From Micromonospora coxensis (GTDB taxonomy: Bacteria; Actinomycetota; Actinomycetes; Mycobacteriales; Micromonosporaceae): a stretch of DNA of 64,000 bases. The translations under genes and the position numbers were made by a program. The stretch spans positions 2,728,001-2,792,000 of the forward strand of contig NZ_LT607753.1 of NCBI RefSeq assembly GCF_900090295.1. Direction: 5' to 3'. Positions within the stretch are counted from its first letter, which is position 1. Each line of letters starts with the position of its first letter. Below, one piece after another: positions 38,003 to 46,949 of this stretch. The notes under the pieces were generated by a model, which worked only from the letters and a program-made list of their open reading frames with translations, had not been told where the DNA came from and made no database searches.

Positions 38003-38617
38003 TTACCGGGTGACCCGCAGCACCCGGTAGCCCTTCTGGCTGGCCCGGCGGTCGACCTGCCAGCCTTCGTCGACGAGCCACCGGTGCAGCGAGTCGCCGC
38101 CGAGGTGGCGGGCGACCACCAGCCAGGCCACTCCGTCCGGGGCGAGCCGGGGCAGCCAGCGGCGCAGCAGCTCGTGCAGTTCGGCCTTGCCGATGCGGAT
38201 GGGCGGGTTGGACCAGATCTGGGTGAAGGTGACGTCGGCGGGCACGTCGTCCGGGGCGACCGTGCGGATCCGGTCGGCGGCGCCGACCCGCCGGGCGTTC
38301 TCGGCGGTCAGCGCGCGGGCCCGCTCGTTGACGTCGACCGCCCAGACGGTGGCGGCGGGCGCGGTGCAGGCGAGTACGCAGCTGATCGGCCCGAACCCGG
38401 AGCCGATGTCGAGCAGGTCGCCGCCGGTGCCGGCGGCCGGCAGCTCGGCCTTGCGCAGCAGCACGGCGGTGCCGGGGTCGAGCCGGTCGGCGGAGAAGAC
38501 CCCGCCGGCGGAGGCGAGGGTGTAGTCGCGCCCGGCGACGTGGAACTCGACCTCGCGCGGGTGGGCCGCGGTGGTGGGTTCGGTGGAGAAGTAGTGGTCG
38601 CCGGTCACGACGGGCAT
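38003..38617 (-). CDS. RsmC/RlmG-like SAM-dependent methyltransferase
   Basis: 204-residue class I methyltransferase with LLDIGSGFGPISCVLACTAP (motif I), AVDVNERARALTAENARR and the SNPPIRIG (NPPI) motif characteristic of N2-guanine rRNA methyltransferases. Probably modifies rRNA, but many actinobacterial members are uncharacterised. The start at 38617 matches the family's MPVVTGDHYFS-type N-terminus; an in-frame ATG at 38692 has a better ribosome-binding site (GAGGG) and would add 25 residues. Lies 41 bases upstream of the ABC-F gene on the same strand; both act on ribosomes. Confidence 0.85.
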   Translation of the reverse strand: MPVVTGDHYFSTEPTTAAHPREVEFHVAGRDYTLASAGGVFSADRLDPGTAVLLRKAELPAAGTGGDLLDIGSGFGPISCVLACTAPAATVWAVDVNERARALTAENARRVGAADRIRTVAPDDVPADVTFTQIWSNPPIRIGKAELHELLRRWLPRLAPDGVAWLVVARHLGGDSLHRWLVDEGWQVDRRASQKGYRVLRVTR

Positions 38618-38733
38618 TCTCGCACCGGCCGGGAGCCGGGTCGCGGTCGCCTCGGTCAGCAGAATCCGACGCGCCGTACCGCAATTTCCCATTATTACCC
38701 TCTAAAGGGACAATGAGCCCTACTCTAGCTCAC

Positions 38734-39825
38734 ATGGTGTATCGGTACGAGTCCGATGAGGACGCCTTCGTGCAACATCCGGGGTCCCGGTCGGACCTGC
38801 CGGACGTCGCCCCCGGCCCGCCCGCGCCCGCCGGGCCGTCCCCGTCCCGCTTCCCCACCCCGTCACTGCCCCGGGCCACCCCGCCCGCCCTCGGGGCGCC
38901 CGAGCCGCCCCCCGCCGAGGTCCTGCCGGACCCCGAGCCGATCCCGGTCCGCTCGTCCGTCCAGGTCCCACCACCGCCACCCACCCAGGGGTACGCCCCG
39001 ACGGAGCCACCGGACCTGCCCCGGTCCCGCCGCTCCGGGCGCGGCGGCGGCCGGCTCTGGCAGGTGCTGGTCGGTGGCGCGGCCGTGCTGGTGCTGCTGG
39101 CGCTCTGCGGTCTCGGCGCGGCCGCCCTGCTGGTGGAGCGCACCTCCGACACCGACCGGGCCGCACCCGGCGCGTCGGCCAGCGCCGCGGCCCCCACTCC
39201 CGAGCCGTCCTCCGGCGACCTGGACTCCCGGGACACCGACCAGCAGCCGCTCACCGCCAAGGAGGTGTTCCCCGGCACCAAGCTGGTGGTCGCCGACGGA
39301 CAGCCCGCGTACACGGTGCTCAAGACGCACTCCGGCGGCAGTTGTGCGGTGGCCGCCACCGGGGAGATCGCCGACCTGCTGGTCCGCCTCGGGTGCAGCC
39401 AGGTCGTCCGGGCCACGCTCCGCTCCCCCGACGGCGAGTACCTGGTGACCGCCGGGCTGTTCAACCTGACCGACAAGTCGAGCGCGCAACGTGCCCGGGA
39501 CCGGATCCGGCAGATGCTCGACGATCGGCAGGGCCGCTTCCGGGGCCTGGCCGCCGGTGAGGACACCGAGGCGATCACCACCGCCGCCGCCCGGGTCGGC
39601 TGGCAGGTACGCGGTCACTACGTCGCCTACTGCCTGGTCGTACGCGCCGACGGCGGCGCGGTGCCGGCCGGCGACGGTAAGGTCCGCGAGATCCTGTACG
39701 AGATGATCGAACTGCACCTCAACCAGGGAGTGCTCGACCGGCGGGCGGCCGGTGGCACGGCGGTGCAGCCCACCACCGGGAGCCGCGACTCCGACCAGGG
39801 CGGCGAGGAACTCCCCGGCGACTGA
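38734..39825 (+). CDS. Single-pass membrane-anchored protein of unknown function
   Basis: 363 residues: Pro-rich cytoplasmic N-terminus (about 1-103), a single membrane helix (VLVGGAAVLVLLALCGLGAAALLV, about 104-128), a Ser/Thr/Pro linker, and an extracytoplasmic domain of about 170 residues with three cysteines (GGSCAVAATG, RLGCSQVV, VAYCLVVRADG). Seen in related actinomycetes, from memory, without assigned function. TACTCT ends seven bases before the ATG at 38734, the spacing of a leaderless actinobacterial transcript; ATG 38713 is the alternative start. Confidence 0.7.
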   Translation: MVYRYESDEDAFVQHPGSRSDLPDVAPGPPAPAGPSPSRFPTPSLPRATPPALGAPEPPPAEVLPDPEPIPVRSSVQVPPPPPTQGYAPTEPPDLPRSRRSGRGGGRLWQVLVGGAAVLVLLALCGLGAAALLVERTSDTDRAAPGASASAAAPTPEPSSGDLDSRDTDQQPLTAKEVFPGTKLVVADGQPAYTVLKTHSGGSCAVAATGEIADLLVRLGCSQVVRATLRSPDGEYLVTAGLFNLTDKSSAQRARDRIRQMLDDRQGRFRGLAAGEDTEAITTAAARVGWQVRGHYVAYCLVVRADGGAVPAGDGKVREILYEMIELHLNQGVLDRRAAGGTAVQPTTGSRDSDQGGEELPGD

Positions 39826-39843
39826 CCCGCCACCGCCCCGCAG

Positions 39844-39876
39844 GAGGCCCGGCCCGCACCCCGCGGACCGGGCCTC
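39844..39876 (+). terminator. Hairpin terminator after the membrane-anchored protein gene
   Basis: GAGGCCCGG (39844-39852) pairs with CCGGGCCTC (39868-39876), 18 bases after the stop codon. The sequence from 39880 to the truA stop holds no gene I can support. Confidence 0.6.
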
Positions 39877-40041
39877 GGTGCTGCTGGACGGTCACTGGCC
39901 GGTCGCCGGTGCACCCGGTCCACCCGAGCAGGCCGCGCGCCGCCGCCTCCGACCCCGCTCGGGCGGGCGAGCCGACGCGGGTCGGACCGGCAAGCGGACG
40001 CGGGCAGGACTCGCCGAGGACGCGGCGCCGGCTGACCAGGG

Positions 40042-40104
40042 TTCGGCGGGGACGCGGAGCTGGCGGGTCAGGATTCGGCGGGAACGCGGAGCTGGCGGGT
40101 CAGG
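40042..40104. repeat. Tandem duplication of the truA 3' end
   Basis: Two copies of a 32-bp unit (TTCGGCGGG.ACGCGGAGCTGG and on) lie head to tail, from 40042 and 40074, differing at a few bases. The second copy is the coding 3' end of truA (LTRQLRVPAES, stop at 40068-40070). The first, downstream, would encode LTRQLRVPAE again but is out of frame, as 32 is not a multiple of three. Confidence 0.8.
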
Positions 40105-40898
40105 TCGGCACGGCGGGCGTACTGGGCCGGGTCGTCGGGGTAGCCGACCTCGACCAGCGCCAGCCCGTGCGCGGGCGCCACCGTCACCTCGCTGGAGCGT
40201 TCCCGCCGGGTGAGCAGGCTGGCCGGCCACTCGACCGGGCGGCGGCCGTCCCCGGCGACCAGCATCGCCCCGACCAGGCTGCGCACCATGTTCTGGCAGA
40301 ACGCGTCGGCCTGCACGGTGGCGACGAGGATCCCGTCCGGGTCACGCCGCCAGTCCAGCCGGGTCACCTCGCGCAGCGTGGTGGCGTTCTCCTTGCGCCG
40401 GCAGTACGCGGCGAAGTCGTGCTCCCCCACCAGCCCGGCCGCCGCGGCGTTCAGCGCGGTCAACTCCAGCGGCTTCGGCCAGGCCAGGGTGTCCCGCCGG
40501 CGCAGCGGCTCGGCGCCCCACGGCGCGTCGGTCACCCGGTACTCGTAGCGGCGGAACGTCGCCGAGAACCGGGCGTCGAAGTCGGCCGGCACCTCGGTCA
40601 TCGCGCGGACCCGCACGTCGGCGGGGAGCAGCCGGGCCAGCCGGCGCAGCAGCCGCCCCTCGTGCTCGCGCCACACGACGGTGGGCAGGTCGAGGTGGCA
40701 GACCTGCCCGGTGGCGTGCACCCCGGCGTCGGTGCGGCCGGCCACGGTGAGGCCGGTCGCGGTGCCCGCCCCGAGCACCAGGTCCAGCGTCGCGGTGAGC
40801 ACCCCGGCGACCGTACGGCGGGTCGGCTGGACGGCCCAGCCGGAGAAGTCGGTGCCGTCGTACGAGACGTCCAGCCGCAGCCGGGTCCGCTCGTCCAC
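40068..40898 (-). CDS. truA: tRNA pseudouridine synthase A
   Basis: Makes pseudouridine at positions 38-40 of tRNA anticodon stems. 276 residues from GTG 40898 (GGAGG six bases upstream). Motifs are LRLDVSYDGTDFSGWAVQP, catalytic Asp in AGRTDAGVHATGQV, YRVTDAPWGAEPLRR and QADAFCQNMVRSLVGAML. The frame continues upstream to 41213 through the antisense of rplQ and is ignored there. Follows rplQ in the usual order, but a strong hairpin lies between them. Confidence 0.95.
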   Translation of the reverse strand: MDERTRLRLDVSYDGTDFSGWAVQPTRRTVAGVLTATLDLVLGAGTATGLTVAGRTDAGVHATGQVCHLDLPTVVWREHEGRLLRRLARLLPADVRVRAMTEVPADFDARFSATFRRYEYRVTDAPWGAEPLRRRDTLAWPKPLELTALNAAAAGLVGEHDFAAYCRRKENATTLREVTRLDWRRDPDGILVATVQADAFCQNMVRSLVGAMLVAGDGRRPVEWPASLLTRRERSSEVTVAPAHGLALVEVGYPDDPAQYARRADLTRQLRVPAES

Positions 40899-40917
40899 CT
40901 CGTACCTCCAGTGACGG

Positions 40918-40954
40918 GTCGGGCCCGACACCCCGGTGGGGTGTCGGGCCCGAC
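40918..40954 (-). terminator. Strong terminator after rplQ
   Basis: A perfect 17-bp inverted repeat (40918-40934 with 40938-40954; GTCGGGCCCGACACCCC and complement, 3-nt loop) lies 11 bases after the rplQ stop on the minus strand, ending or strongly attenuating the alpha operon before truA. Confidence 0.85.
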
Positions 40955-40965
40955 GGTGGCCTGAC

Positions 40966-41526
40966 TCAGGCCTTGTCGTTCTCGGCGGCCTCGTCGCTGT
41001 CCTCACGGGCGGCGGCGGTGTCACCGGACGCCGACACCGGAGCCTCGGCGTCCTGGTCCGCGTCGGTCGACTTCGGGGTCTCGTCCGCGGGGGCGAGCGC
41101 CTCGACCTTGTCCTGCTGGGCGGCCTTGCGGGCGGCGGTCTTCTTGTTCGCCTTCGGCTCGGCGACCTGAAGCTCCTCGACCAGCTCGATGATCGCCATC
41201 GGAGCGGCGTCACCCTTGCGCGGACCGGTCTTCACGATCCGGGTGTAGCCACCGTTGCGGTTGGCGTACCGGGGCGCGATCTGGTCGAACAGGGCGTAGA
41301 CCACGTCCTTGTCCTTGACGACGCCCAGCACCCGACGCCGCGAGGCGAGGTCGCCGCGCTTGGCCTTGGTGATGAGCTGCTCGGCCAGCGGACGCAGCCG
41401 CCGGGCCTTCGTCTCGGTGGTCTGGATCTTGCCGTGCTGGAACAGCGCGGTGGCCAGGTTGGCCAGCATCAGCCGCTCGTGCGCGGGGCTGCCGCCGAGG
41501 CGGGGGCCCTTGGTGGGCGTGGGCAT
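40966..41526 (-). CDS. rplQ: 50S ribosomal protein L17
   Basis: 186 residues: conserved core [25 protein letters not shown] through [22 protein letters not shown] (about 1-118), then a non-conserved Ala/Lys/Asp/Glu tail of about 68 residues, longer than in E. coli but common in actinobacteria. Sits 34 bases after rpoA, near the peptide-exit tunnel in the ribosome. Confidence 0.97.
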   Translation of the reverse strand: MPTPTKGPRLGGSPAHERLMLANLATALFQHGKIQTTETKARRLRPLAEQLITKAKRGDLASRRRVLGVVKDKDVVYALFDQIAPRYANRNGGYTRIVKTGPRKGDAAPMAIIELVEELQVAEPKANKKTAARKAAQQDKVEALAPADETPKSTDADQDAEAPVSASGDTAAAREDSDEAAENDKA

Positions 41527-41560
41527 GCTTGGTGCTCCTCAGGTGTGGCGGCAGCGCGGA

Positions 41561-42583
41561 CTAGAGCTGCTCGGTCTCGCGGTAGTCGTCGGTGTCGTAG
41601 TCGGCCTCACCGAAGGCGTCCACGACGTGCGCCGGGTCGAAGTTCGGGGCCGAGTCCTTCAGCCCCAGACCCATCCCGGCGAGCTTCATCTTGACCTCGT
41701 CGATCGACTTCTGACCGAAATTCCGGATGTCGAGGAGGTCGGCCTCGGTGCGCCCGATCAGCTCACCAACGGAGTTGATGCCCTCGCGCTTGAGGCAGTT
41801 GTAGGAGCGGACGGTGAGGTCCAGCTCCTCGATCGGCAGAGCCAGGTCCGCCGCCAGCTGGGCGTCCTGCGGGGACGGCCCGATGTCGATGCCCTCAGCG
41901 GTCTCGTCCAGCTCCCGGGCCAGGCCGAAGAGCTCCACCAGCGTCGAGCCGGCCGAGGCCAGCGCGGTACGCGGGCCCATCGACGGCTTGGTCTCGACGT
42001 CGATGATCAGCCGGTCGAAGTCGGTCCGCTGCTCGACGCGGGTCGCCTCGACGCGGTACGTCACCTTGAGCACCGGCGAGTAGATCGAGTCGACCGGGAT
42101 CCGGCCGATCTCGGCGCCGGCCTGCTTGTTCTGCGCCGCCGTGACGTAGCCCCGACCCCGCTCGACGGTCAGCTCCATGTCGAGCCGGCCCTTGCCGTTC
42201 AGGGTGGCGAGCTTCAGGTCCGGGTTGTGCACCGAGACGCCGGCCGGGGGCTGGATGTCGCCCGCGGTCACGTCGCCCGGGCCCTGCTTGCGCAGGTACA
42301 TGCTGACCGGCTCGTCGTGCTCGGAGCTGACGCAGAGCTCCTTGATGTTCATGACGAGCTCGACCACGTCCTCCTTGACCCCGGGGATGGTGGTGAACTC
42401 GTGCAGCACACCGTCGATCTTGATCGAGGTGACCGCCGCACCCGGGATGGACGACAGCAGCGTACGACGCAGCGAGTTGCCCAGGGTGTAGCCGAAGCCG
42501 GGCTCCAGCGGCTCGATGGTGAACCGGGACCGGGTCTCGTTGATCGACTCCTCGGAGAGAGTCGGTCGCTGGCTGATGAGCAT
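41561..42583 (-). CDS. rpoA: DNA-directed RNA polymerase subunit alpha
   Basis: 340 residues. N-terminal dimerisation domain ([31 protein letters not shown]), flexible linker near 235-250 and C-terminal domain ([44 protein letters not shown]) that contacts UP elements and activators. In the alpha operon between rpsD (95 bases upstream) and rplQ. An acidic tail of about 25 residues follows the core. Confidence 0.98.
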   Translation of the reverse strand: MLISQRPTLSEESINETRSRFTIEPLEPGFGYTLGNSLRRTLLSSIPGAAVTSIKIDGVLHEFTTIPGVKEDVVELVMNIKELCVSSEHDEPVSMYLRKQGPGDVTAGDIQPPAGVSVHNPDLKLATLNGKGRLDMELTVERGRGYVTAAQNKQAGAEIGRIPVDSIYSPVLKVTYRVEATRVEQRTDFDRLIIDVETKPSMGPRTALASAGSTLVELFGLARELDETAEGIDIGPSPQDAQLAADLALPIEELDLTVRSYNCLKREGINSVGELIGRTEADLLDIRNFGQKSIDEVKMKLAGMGLGLKDSAPNFDPAHVVDAFGEADYDTDDYRETEQL

Positions 42584-42678
42584 TTCTTCTCTTCTCTTCC
42601 GGGACGCCCGCTATATGACGCCCACGACAAAACTGTTCCGGTGGCCCGCCCCGGAGGGCGGGCCACCGCAACGAGCCC

Positions 42679-43305
42679 TTACTTCGAGTAGAGCTCGACG
42701 ATCAGCTGCTCCTGGACCTGGGTGTCGATCACCTGGCGGGCCGGGAGCGAGTGCACGAGCACCTTCATCTGGCTGGGGATGGCCTCCAGCCACGCCGGAA
42801 CCGACTTCGAGCCGGCCTCGGCCTGCGCGACGATGAACGGGGTGAGCTCCTTGCTCTTGCCCCGGACCTCGATGATGTCGTGCTCCTTGACGCGGTACGA
42901 CGGGATGTCGACCTTCTTGCCGTTCACGGTGAAGTGGCCGTGCTTGACCAGCTGGCGGGCCATGTCCCGGGACTTGGCGAAGCCGGCCCGGTAGACCACG
43001 TTGTCCAGCCGCGACTCGAGGATCTGCAGGAGGACCTCACCGGTCTTGGCCTGCTTGGCCACGGCCTCCTCGTAGTAACCGCGGAACTGCTTCTCCAGCA
43101 CGCCGTAGACACGGCGGGCCTTCTGCTTCTCACGGAGCTGGAGCAGGTACTCCGTCTCCTTCGTGCGGCCGCGGCCGTGCTGCCCGGGCGGGAACGGCCG
43201 GGACTCGAACGGGCACTTCGGACCATCGCACTTGCTGCCCTTGAGGAACAGCTTCATCTTCTCCCGCCGGCAACGGCGGCAGTCAGCACCGGTGTAACGA
43301 GCCAT
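42679..43305 (-). CDS. rpsD: 30S ribosomal protein S4
   Basis: 208 residues; primary 16S rRNA binder. The N-terminus carries four Cys of a zinc site (DCRRCRREKMKLFLKGSKCDGPKC), followed by the S4 RNA-binding domain (RLDNVVYRAGFAKSRDMARQLVKHGHFTVNGKKVDIPS). Ends VEQLIVELYSK-like (QEQLIVELYSK). In Gram-positive bacteria the rpsD-rpoA unit is often autoregulated by S4; no leader structure was identified here. Confidence 0.97.
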   Translation of the reverse strand: MARYTGADCRRCRREKMKLFLKGSKCDGPKCPFESRPFPPGQHGRGRTKETEYLLQLREKQKARRVYGVLEKQFRGYYEEAVAKQAKTGEVLLQILESRLDNVVYRAGFAKSRDMARQLVKHGHFTVNGKKVDIPSYRVKEHDIIEVRGKSKELTPFIVAQAEAGSKSVPAWLEAIPSQMKVLVHSLPARQVIDTQVQEQLIVELYSK

Positions 43306-43319
43306 CTCTCTCTAACCTC

Positions 43320-43727
43320 TCAGACCCGGCGACGCTTCGGCGGACGGCACCCGTTGTGCGGCTGCGGGGTCACGTCGGAGATCTGACCGACCTCGAGACC
43401 CACGGCCTGCAGCGAACGGATGGCGGTCTCCCGGCCGGAGCCGGGACCCTTGACGAACACGTCGACCTTGCGCATGCCGTGCTCCATGGCCCGACGCGCG
43501 GCGGCCTCGGCGGCGAGCTGCGCGGCGAACGGAGTCGACTTGCGGGAGCCCTTGAAGCCGACCTGGCCGGCGGAGGCCCAGGAGATGACGGCACCCGTCG
43601 GGTCCGTGATGGACACGATGGTGTTGTTGAAGGTGCTCTTGATGTGCGCCTGCCCGTGGGCGACGTTCTTGCGTTCCTTGCGCCGGACCTTCTTGACGGC
43701 GGCTCCGGCACGAGCCTTCGGTGGCAT
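43320..43727 (-). CDS. rpsK: 30S ribosomal protein S11
   Basis: 135 residues with the family segments [43 protein letters not shown] and the C-terminal [15 protein letters not shown]. Platform protein near the E-site mRNA. Lies 18 bases after rpsM and 14 before rpsD. Confidence 0.97.
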
Positions 43728-43745
43728 AAGTCTGTGCGCTCCTAA

Positions 43746-44126
43746 TTACTTCTTGCCGGGCTTCTTCTTGCCGGCGACGGTCCGCTTCGGGCCCTTGCGG
43801 GTGCGGGCGTTGGTCCGCGTCCGCTGGCCACGCACCGGGAGACCACGGCGGTGGCGGATACCGGCGTAGCAGCCGATCTCGACCTTGCGGCGGATGTCAG
43901 CGGCGACCTCGCGGCGCAGGTCACCTTCAACCTTGTAGTTGGCCTCGATGTGGTCGCGGAGCTGCACGAGCTCCTCGTCCGTGAGGTCCCGAGCGCGCTT
44001 GTCCGGCGAGATGCCGGTGGCGGCGAGCGTCTCCAGGGCGCGGGTGCGACCGACCCCGAAGATGTAGGTGAGCGCGATCTCCATCCGCTTCTCGCGGGGG
44101 AGATCCACGCCGACTAGACGTGCCAT
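43746..44126 (-). CDS. rpsM: 30S ribosomal protein S13
   Basis: 126 residues from ATG 44126: [32 protein letters not shown], a helix-two-turns-helix, then [25 protein letters not shown] and the basic KKKPGKK tail contacting P-site tRNA and forming intersubunit bridges. The open frame to 44177 lacks conserved sequence. A spacer of 264 bases separates it from rpmJ. Confidence 0.97.
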   Translation of the reverse strand: MARLVGVDLPREKRMEIALTYIFGVGRTRALETLAATGISPDKRARDLTDEELVQLRDHIEANYKVEGDLRREVAADIRRKVEIGCYAGIRHRRGLPVRGQRTRTNARTRKGPKRTVAGKKKPGKK

Positions 44127-44390
44127 GTGCGGGCGTACTCCTCGTGATGTTGTGGCGGAGGTGTGGACCCGTCCCACCCCGCTACCGACCGTCCCGTCCT
44201 TCCGACGCCATCGGCGCCGGCGACCGGGAGTGGTCGCTGCCCAAGCGGGCCCCGGCCTCCGACCGGGGGTCGGCCACGATCGAGTACGCGCTGCGTACCG
44301 CTCGCGGCTGGGACGAGCTGGTGATGTGTTGTCGGGATCTGCGGCCCGGGCCTCGTTCCGCCACCGCTCGTCACGGTCGGCGGACTCGGC
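44127..44390. other. Spacer between rpmJ and rpsM without a supportable gene
   Basis: 264 bases of GC-rich sequence in the middle of the alpha operon. Only weak inverted repeats are seen (e.g. CCGACC/GGTCGG near 44259). Open frames on both strands have no start signals or known motifs. It may contain an internal promoter for rpsM. Confidence 0.5.
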
Positions 44391-44504
44391 TCAGCCCTGG
44401 CGCTGCTTGTGGCGCGGGTCGGTGCAGATGACCATGACCCGGCCGTGCCGGCGGATCACCCGGCACTTGTTGCAGATCCTCTTGACGCTCGGCTTGACCT
44501 TCAC
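44391..44504 (-). CDS. rpmJ: 50S ribosomal protein L36 (zinc-binding, C+ type)
   Basis: 37 residues from GTG 44504: [20 protein letters not shown], then [17 protein letters not shown]. The zinc ribbon Cys11, Cys14, Cys27 and His32 is intact, so this is the zinc-containing paralogue; zinc-free copies, if any, lie elsewhere. Sits 93 bases after infA. Confidence 0.96.
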   Translation of the reverse strand: MKVKPSVKRICNKCRVIRRHGRVMVICTDPRHKQRQG

Positions 44505-44597
44505 GGTTGCCTTACTTCCCATCTGGCCCGGAGACGCGACGAGGCGCGACGCCGGACGTCGAAGACGGACACGGGGACGTCCCGGCCGTCGTCAGGA

Positions 44598-44819
44598 TTA
44601 CTTGTAGCGGTAGACGATGCGCCCGCGGGTCAGGTCGTACGGCGAGAGTTCGACGACGACCCGGTCCTCCGGCAGGATGCGGATGTAGTGCTGCCGCATC
44701 TTGCCGCTGATGTGAGCCAGCACCTTGTGGCCGTTCGCGAGCTCCACCCGGAACATGGCGTTCGGCAGGGGCTCGATGACCCGACCCTCGATCTCGATGG
44801 CTCCGTCTTTTTTCGGCAT
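44598..44819 (-). CDS. infA: Translation initiation factor IF-1
   Basis: 73-residue OB-fold protein ([53 protein letters not shown]) that binds the ribosomal A-site during initiation. GGAGG lies directly upstream of the ATG at 44819. First gene of the alpha segment, with its own upstream region. Confidence 0.97.
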   Translation of the reverse strand: MPKKDGAIEIEGRVIEPLPNAMFRVELANGHKVLAHISGKMRQHYIRILPEDRVVVELSPYDLTRGRIVYRYK

Positions 44820-45200
44820 GTCCTCCGCTGTCCTGACGTCGGTTGCTCCGGACGGCCCACAACGTCTTACACGGGCCCGCGATCGTGATCGAGAGCCCGC
44901 GCCAGCCGCGGCTCCGACTCCCACCGAAGCGCAGGGTGGGCATGCCGGAGTGGACGCTGTGCGCCGATCTGAAAGTGTACGCCCGCCTGCCGGCGGTCGC
45001 CAAACCGGCCACCATACTCGCCGGAACACGGGGCAAAATCCCCCGACCGGGCAGCGTCACCCGGGTGGTCAGCGTGCCCCGGCATGCCCTGGACGACCGG
45101 TGTGTCCGGTTCCCCTGCTGCCGTCCAGGGTCTCCCGCCACCGGCGGTCAGACCGGCCGGCCAGGTCCGTCGGCCCGCCACCGGCTGCGGTCCCGACCCG
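44820..45200 (-). promoter_or_regulatory. infA upstream region with candidate promoter
   Basis: No gene is seen in these 381 bases. On the minus strand a candidate -35 TTTTGC (45033-45038) and -10 TATGGT (45011-45016) are 16 bases apart, giving a leader of about 185 bases to infA. The TTTTG motif resembles the -35 surroundings of the rplM and rpsL promoters. Moderate evidence only. Confidence 0.4.
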
Positions 45201-45761
45201 CTAGTCGGTCAGCTCACGTCGCCGGTGCTCCCGCTGCACGGCTCGCGCCTGCCGTCGGCGGTCCCGCTTCGCGGCTCGCGCCCGCCGGCGGCGGTCCCGC
45301 TTCGCGGCCCGGCGCCGAGGCTCACCGGAGGCCAACCCTCCCACGGTGCGGACCAGCAGCACCGCACCCCACGGCCCGGCCACCCAGCCCGGCCAGAAGT
45401 ACAGCAGCTCGCCGGCGAGCACACCCGTCACCGCCCAGACCGCCACCACGATGCCGACGACCTTGAGGTACGGCTCCCAGAGCGCCACGAGCCACGCGGC
45501 GGTGGCGGAGCGCCGTCCCTCGCCCGGTCCGGGCACCGCCGGCAGCCCCCGGTCCGGAACCGCCACCTCACCCACCCGCGCCCCCGGCAGGTCCGCCAGG
45601 ACCGCGTCGAGTTCGCCGTAGGTCCGGGCGCCGTACGCCCGCTGCAACCGCTCGTCGTACTCGGCGAGGCTCAGCCGGCCCTCGTCGACCGCCACCCGAA
45701 GTCGATCCGCCACCGTCTGACGGTCGCCGTCAGTGGCCCGCATCCCGTCGCGCCCCTGCAT
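45201..45761 (-). CDS. DUF1707 domain protein with membrane helices and a basic repeat tail
   Basis: 186 residues. N-terminal DUF1707 (MRATDGDRQTVADRLRVAVDEGRLSLAEYDERLQRAYGARTYGEL; the SHOCT-like region implicated in oligomerisation), a short linker, one or two hydrophobic segments (YLKVVGIVVAVWAVTGVLAG, WPGWVAGPWGAVLLV), and a very basic tail made of AAKRDRRRRAR-type repeats also visible in the DNA. Function unknown. It interrupts the map-infA neighbourhood and probably has its own promoter. Confidence 0.75.
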   Translation of the reverse strand: MQGRDGMRATDGDRQTVADRLRVAVDEGRLSLAEYDERLQRAYGARTYGELDAVLADLPGARVGEVAVPDRGLPAVPGPGEGRRSATAAWLVALWEPYLKVVGIVVAVWAVTGVLAGELLYFWPGWVAGPWGAVLLVRTVGGLASGEPRRRAAKRDRRRRARAAKRDRRRQARAVQREHRRRELTD

Positions 45762-45836
45762 ACGGCCAGCGTGACAACGCCGCGCAACCGTCGCCCGGGG
45801 CCGATCCGCCAGGGGGCGACACGCTCCCGGCCGTAG

Positions 45837-45966
45837 CCCGGCGCGCGCTCCCGACCGGCGGCCCGGCGCGCGCTCCCGACCGGTACCCCGGCGCGCTCCC
45901 GGCCGGAGGCCCGACCGGCGGCCCGGCGCGCTCCCGGCCGGAGGCCCGGCCGTGGCCCGGCCGTGG
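45837..45966. repeat. Degenerate tandem repeat upstream of the DUF1707 gene
   Basis: About five imperfect copies of a 23-25-bp unit (CCCGGCGCGCGCTCCCGACC and on; units at 45837, 45862, 45887, 45922) followed by two 11-bp CCCGGCCGTGG units. It fills the spacer between map and the DUF1707 gene; no coding signal. Confidence 0.75.
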
Positions 45967-46010
45967 CCCGGGCCCGCCGTCGCCGAGCGTCGCGGTGACC
46001 GGACGGCGGG

Positions 46011-46862
46011 TCAGGCGGTCGGGGAGTCGGCCGGCTGCCGGGCGGTGACCAGGTCGCCGAGGCGGGCCCGGCCGCCGTCGAACGCGGTCAGCACCCACAC
46101 CCCGTCCTCCAGCAGCGCCATCGAGTGCTCGACGTGCACCGCCATCGACCGGTCCCGGGTGACCACGGTCCAGCCGTCGGACAGCTCCACCGTCCGGGGC
46201 GAGCCCATGGTGATCATCGGTTCGATGGCCAGGGCCATGCCCGGCACCAGGCGCGGACCCTTGCCGGGGCGGCCGTGGTTGAGCACGTGCGGGTCCTGGT
46301 GCATCTCCGTGCCGATGCCGTGGCCGCCGTAGCCGTCGACGATGCCGTACCGGCCGCCCTTGCGGACGGCGGTCTCCACGGCGTGCGAGATGTCGGTGAG
46401 CCGGCCCTTGCCGCTGGCGGCCCCACGGGCGGCGGCGGCGATGCCGGCCCACATGGCGTCCTCCGCGACCGCGGCCATCTTCAGCAGCGCCGGGTCGACC
46501 TCGCCCACCCCGACGGTGATCGCCGCGTCGCCGTGCCAGCCGTCGAGCACCGCGCCGCAGTCGATGGAGATCAGGTCCCCGTCGCGGAGCACCTGCTGCG
46601 CGGACGGGATGGCGTGCACCACCTGCTCGTTGACCGACGAGCAGATCGAGGCCGGGAAGCCGTGGTAGCCCTTGAACGACGGGACCGCACCGGCCTCGCG
46701 GATCGTCGCCTCGGCGATCGCGTCCAGGTCGGCGGTGCTGACCCCGGGGGCGACGGCCTCGCGCATCCGACGCAGGGCCTCGGCGACCACCAGGCCCGCG
46801 GCCCGCATCTTGTCGATCTGGTCGGGGGTCTTCAGCTGGATGTCCAGCTGGGGACGGCGCAT
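46011..46862 (-). CDS. map: Methionine aminopeptidase, type I
   Basis: Removes the initiator Met from nascent proteins. 283 residues from ATG 46862 with an N-terminal MRRPQLDIQLKTPDQIDKMR. Metal ligands are read in ISIDCGAVLDGWHGDAAIT (two Asp), GHGIGTEMHQDPHV (His), AIEPMI (Glu) and VHVEHSMALLE (Glu). The C-terminal 20 residues are variable. Follows adk after a hairpin-containing spacer of 87 bases. Confidence 0.96.
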   Translation of the reverse strand: MRRPQLDIQLKTPDQIDKMRAAGLVVAEALRRMREAVAPGVSTADLDAIAEATIREAGAVPSFKGYHGFPASICSSVNEQVVHAIPSAQQVLRDGDLISIDCGAVLDGWHGDAAITVGVGEVDPALLKMAAVAEDAMWAGIAAAARGAASGKGRLTDISHAVETAVRKGGRYGIVDGYGGHGIGTEMHQDPHVLNHGRPGKGPRLVPGMALAIEPMITMGSPRTVELSDGWTVVTRDRSMAVHVEHSMALLEDGVWVLTAFDGGRARLGDLVTARQPADSPTA

Positions 46863-46883
46863 GGAGCAGTTACCTTTCGTTGC

Positions 46884-46920
46884 CGAACAGCGGGGCACGT
46901 CGCACGTACCCCGCTGTTCG
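46884..46920 (-). terminator. Hairpin between adk and map
   Basis: CGAACAGCGGGG (46884-46895) pairs with CCCCGCTGTTCG (46909-46920), a 12-bp stem and 13-nt loop in the 87-base adk-map spacer. Probably an attenuator or processing site, as map lies only 22 bases downstream. Confidence 0.6.
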
Positions 46921-46949
46921 CACTCTATCCGCCGGATGCCGGCGGGACC

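Noticed and set aside
44127..44390. A small gene between rpmJ and rpsM
   Set aside because: Open frames exist on both strands but lack ribosome-binding sites, conserved motifs or plausible composition.
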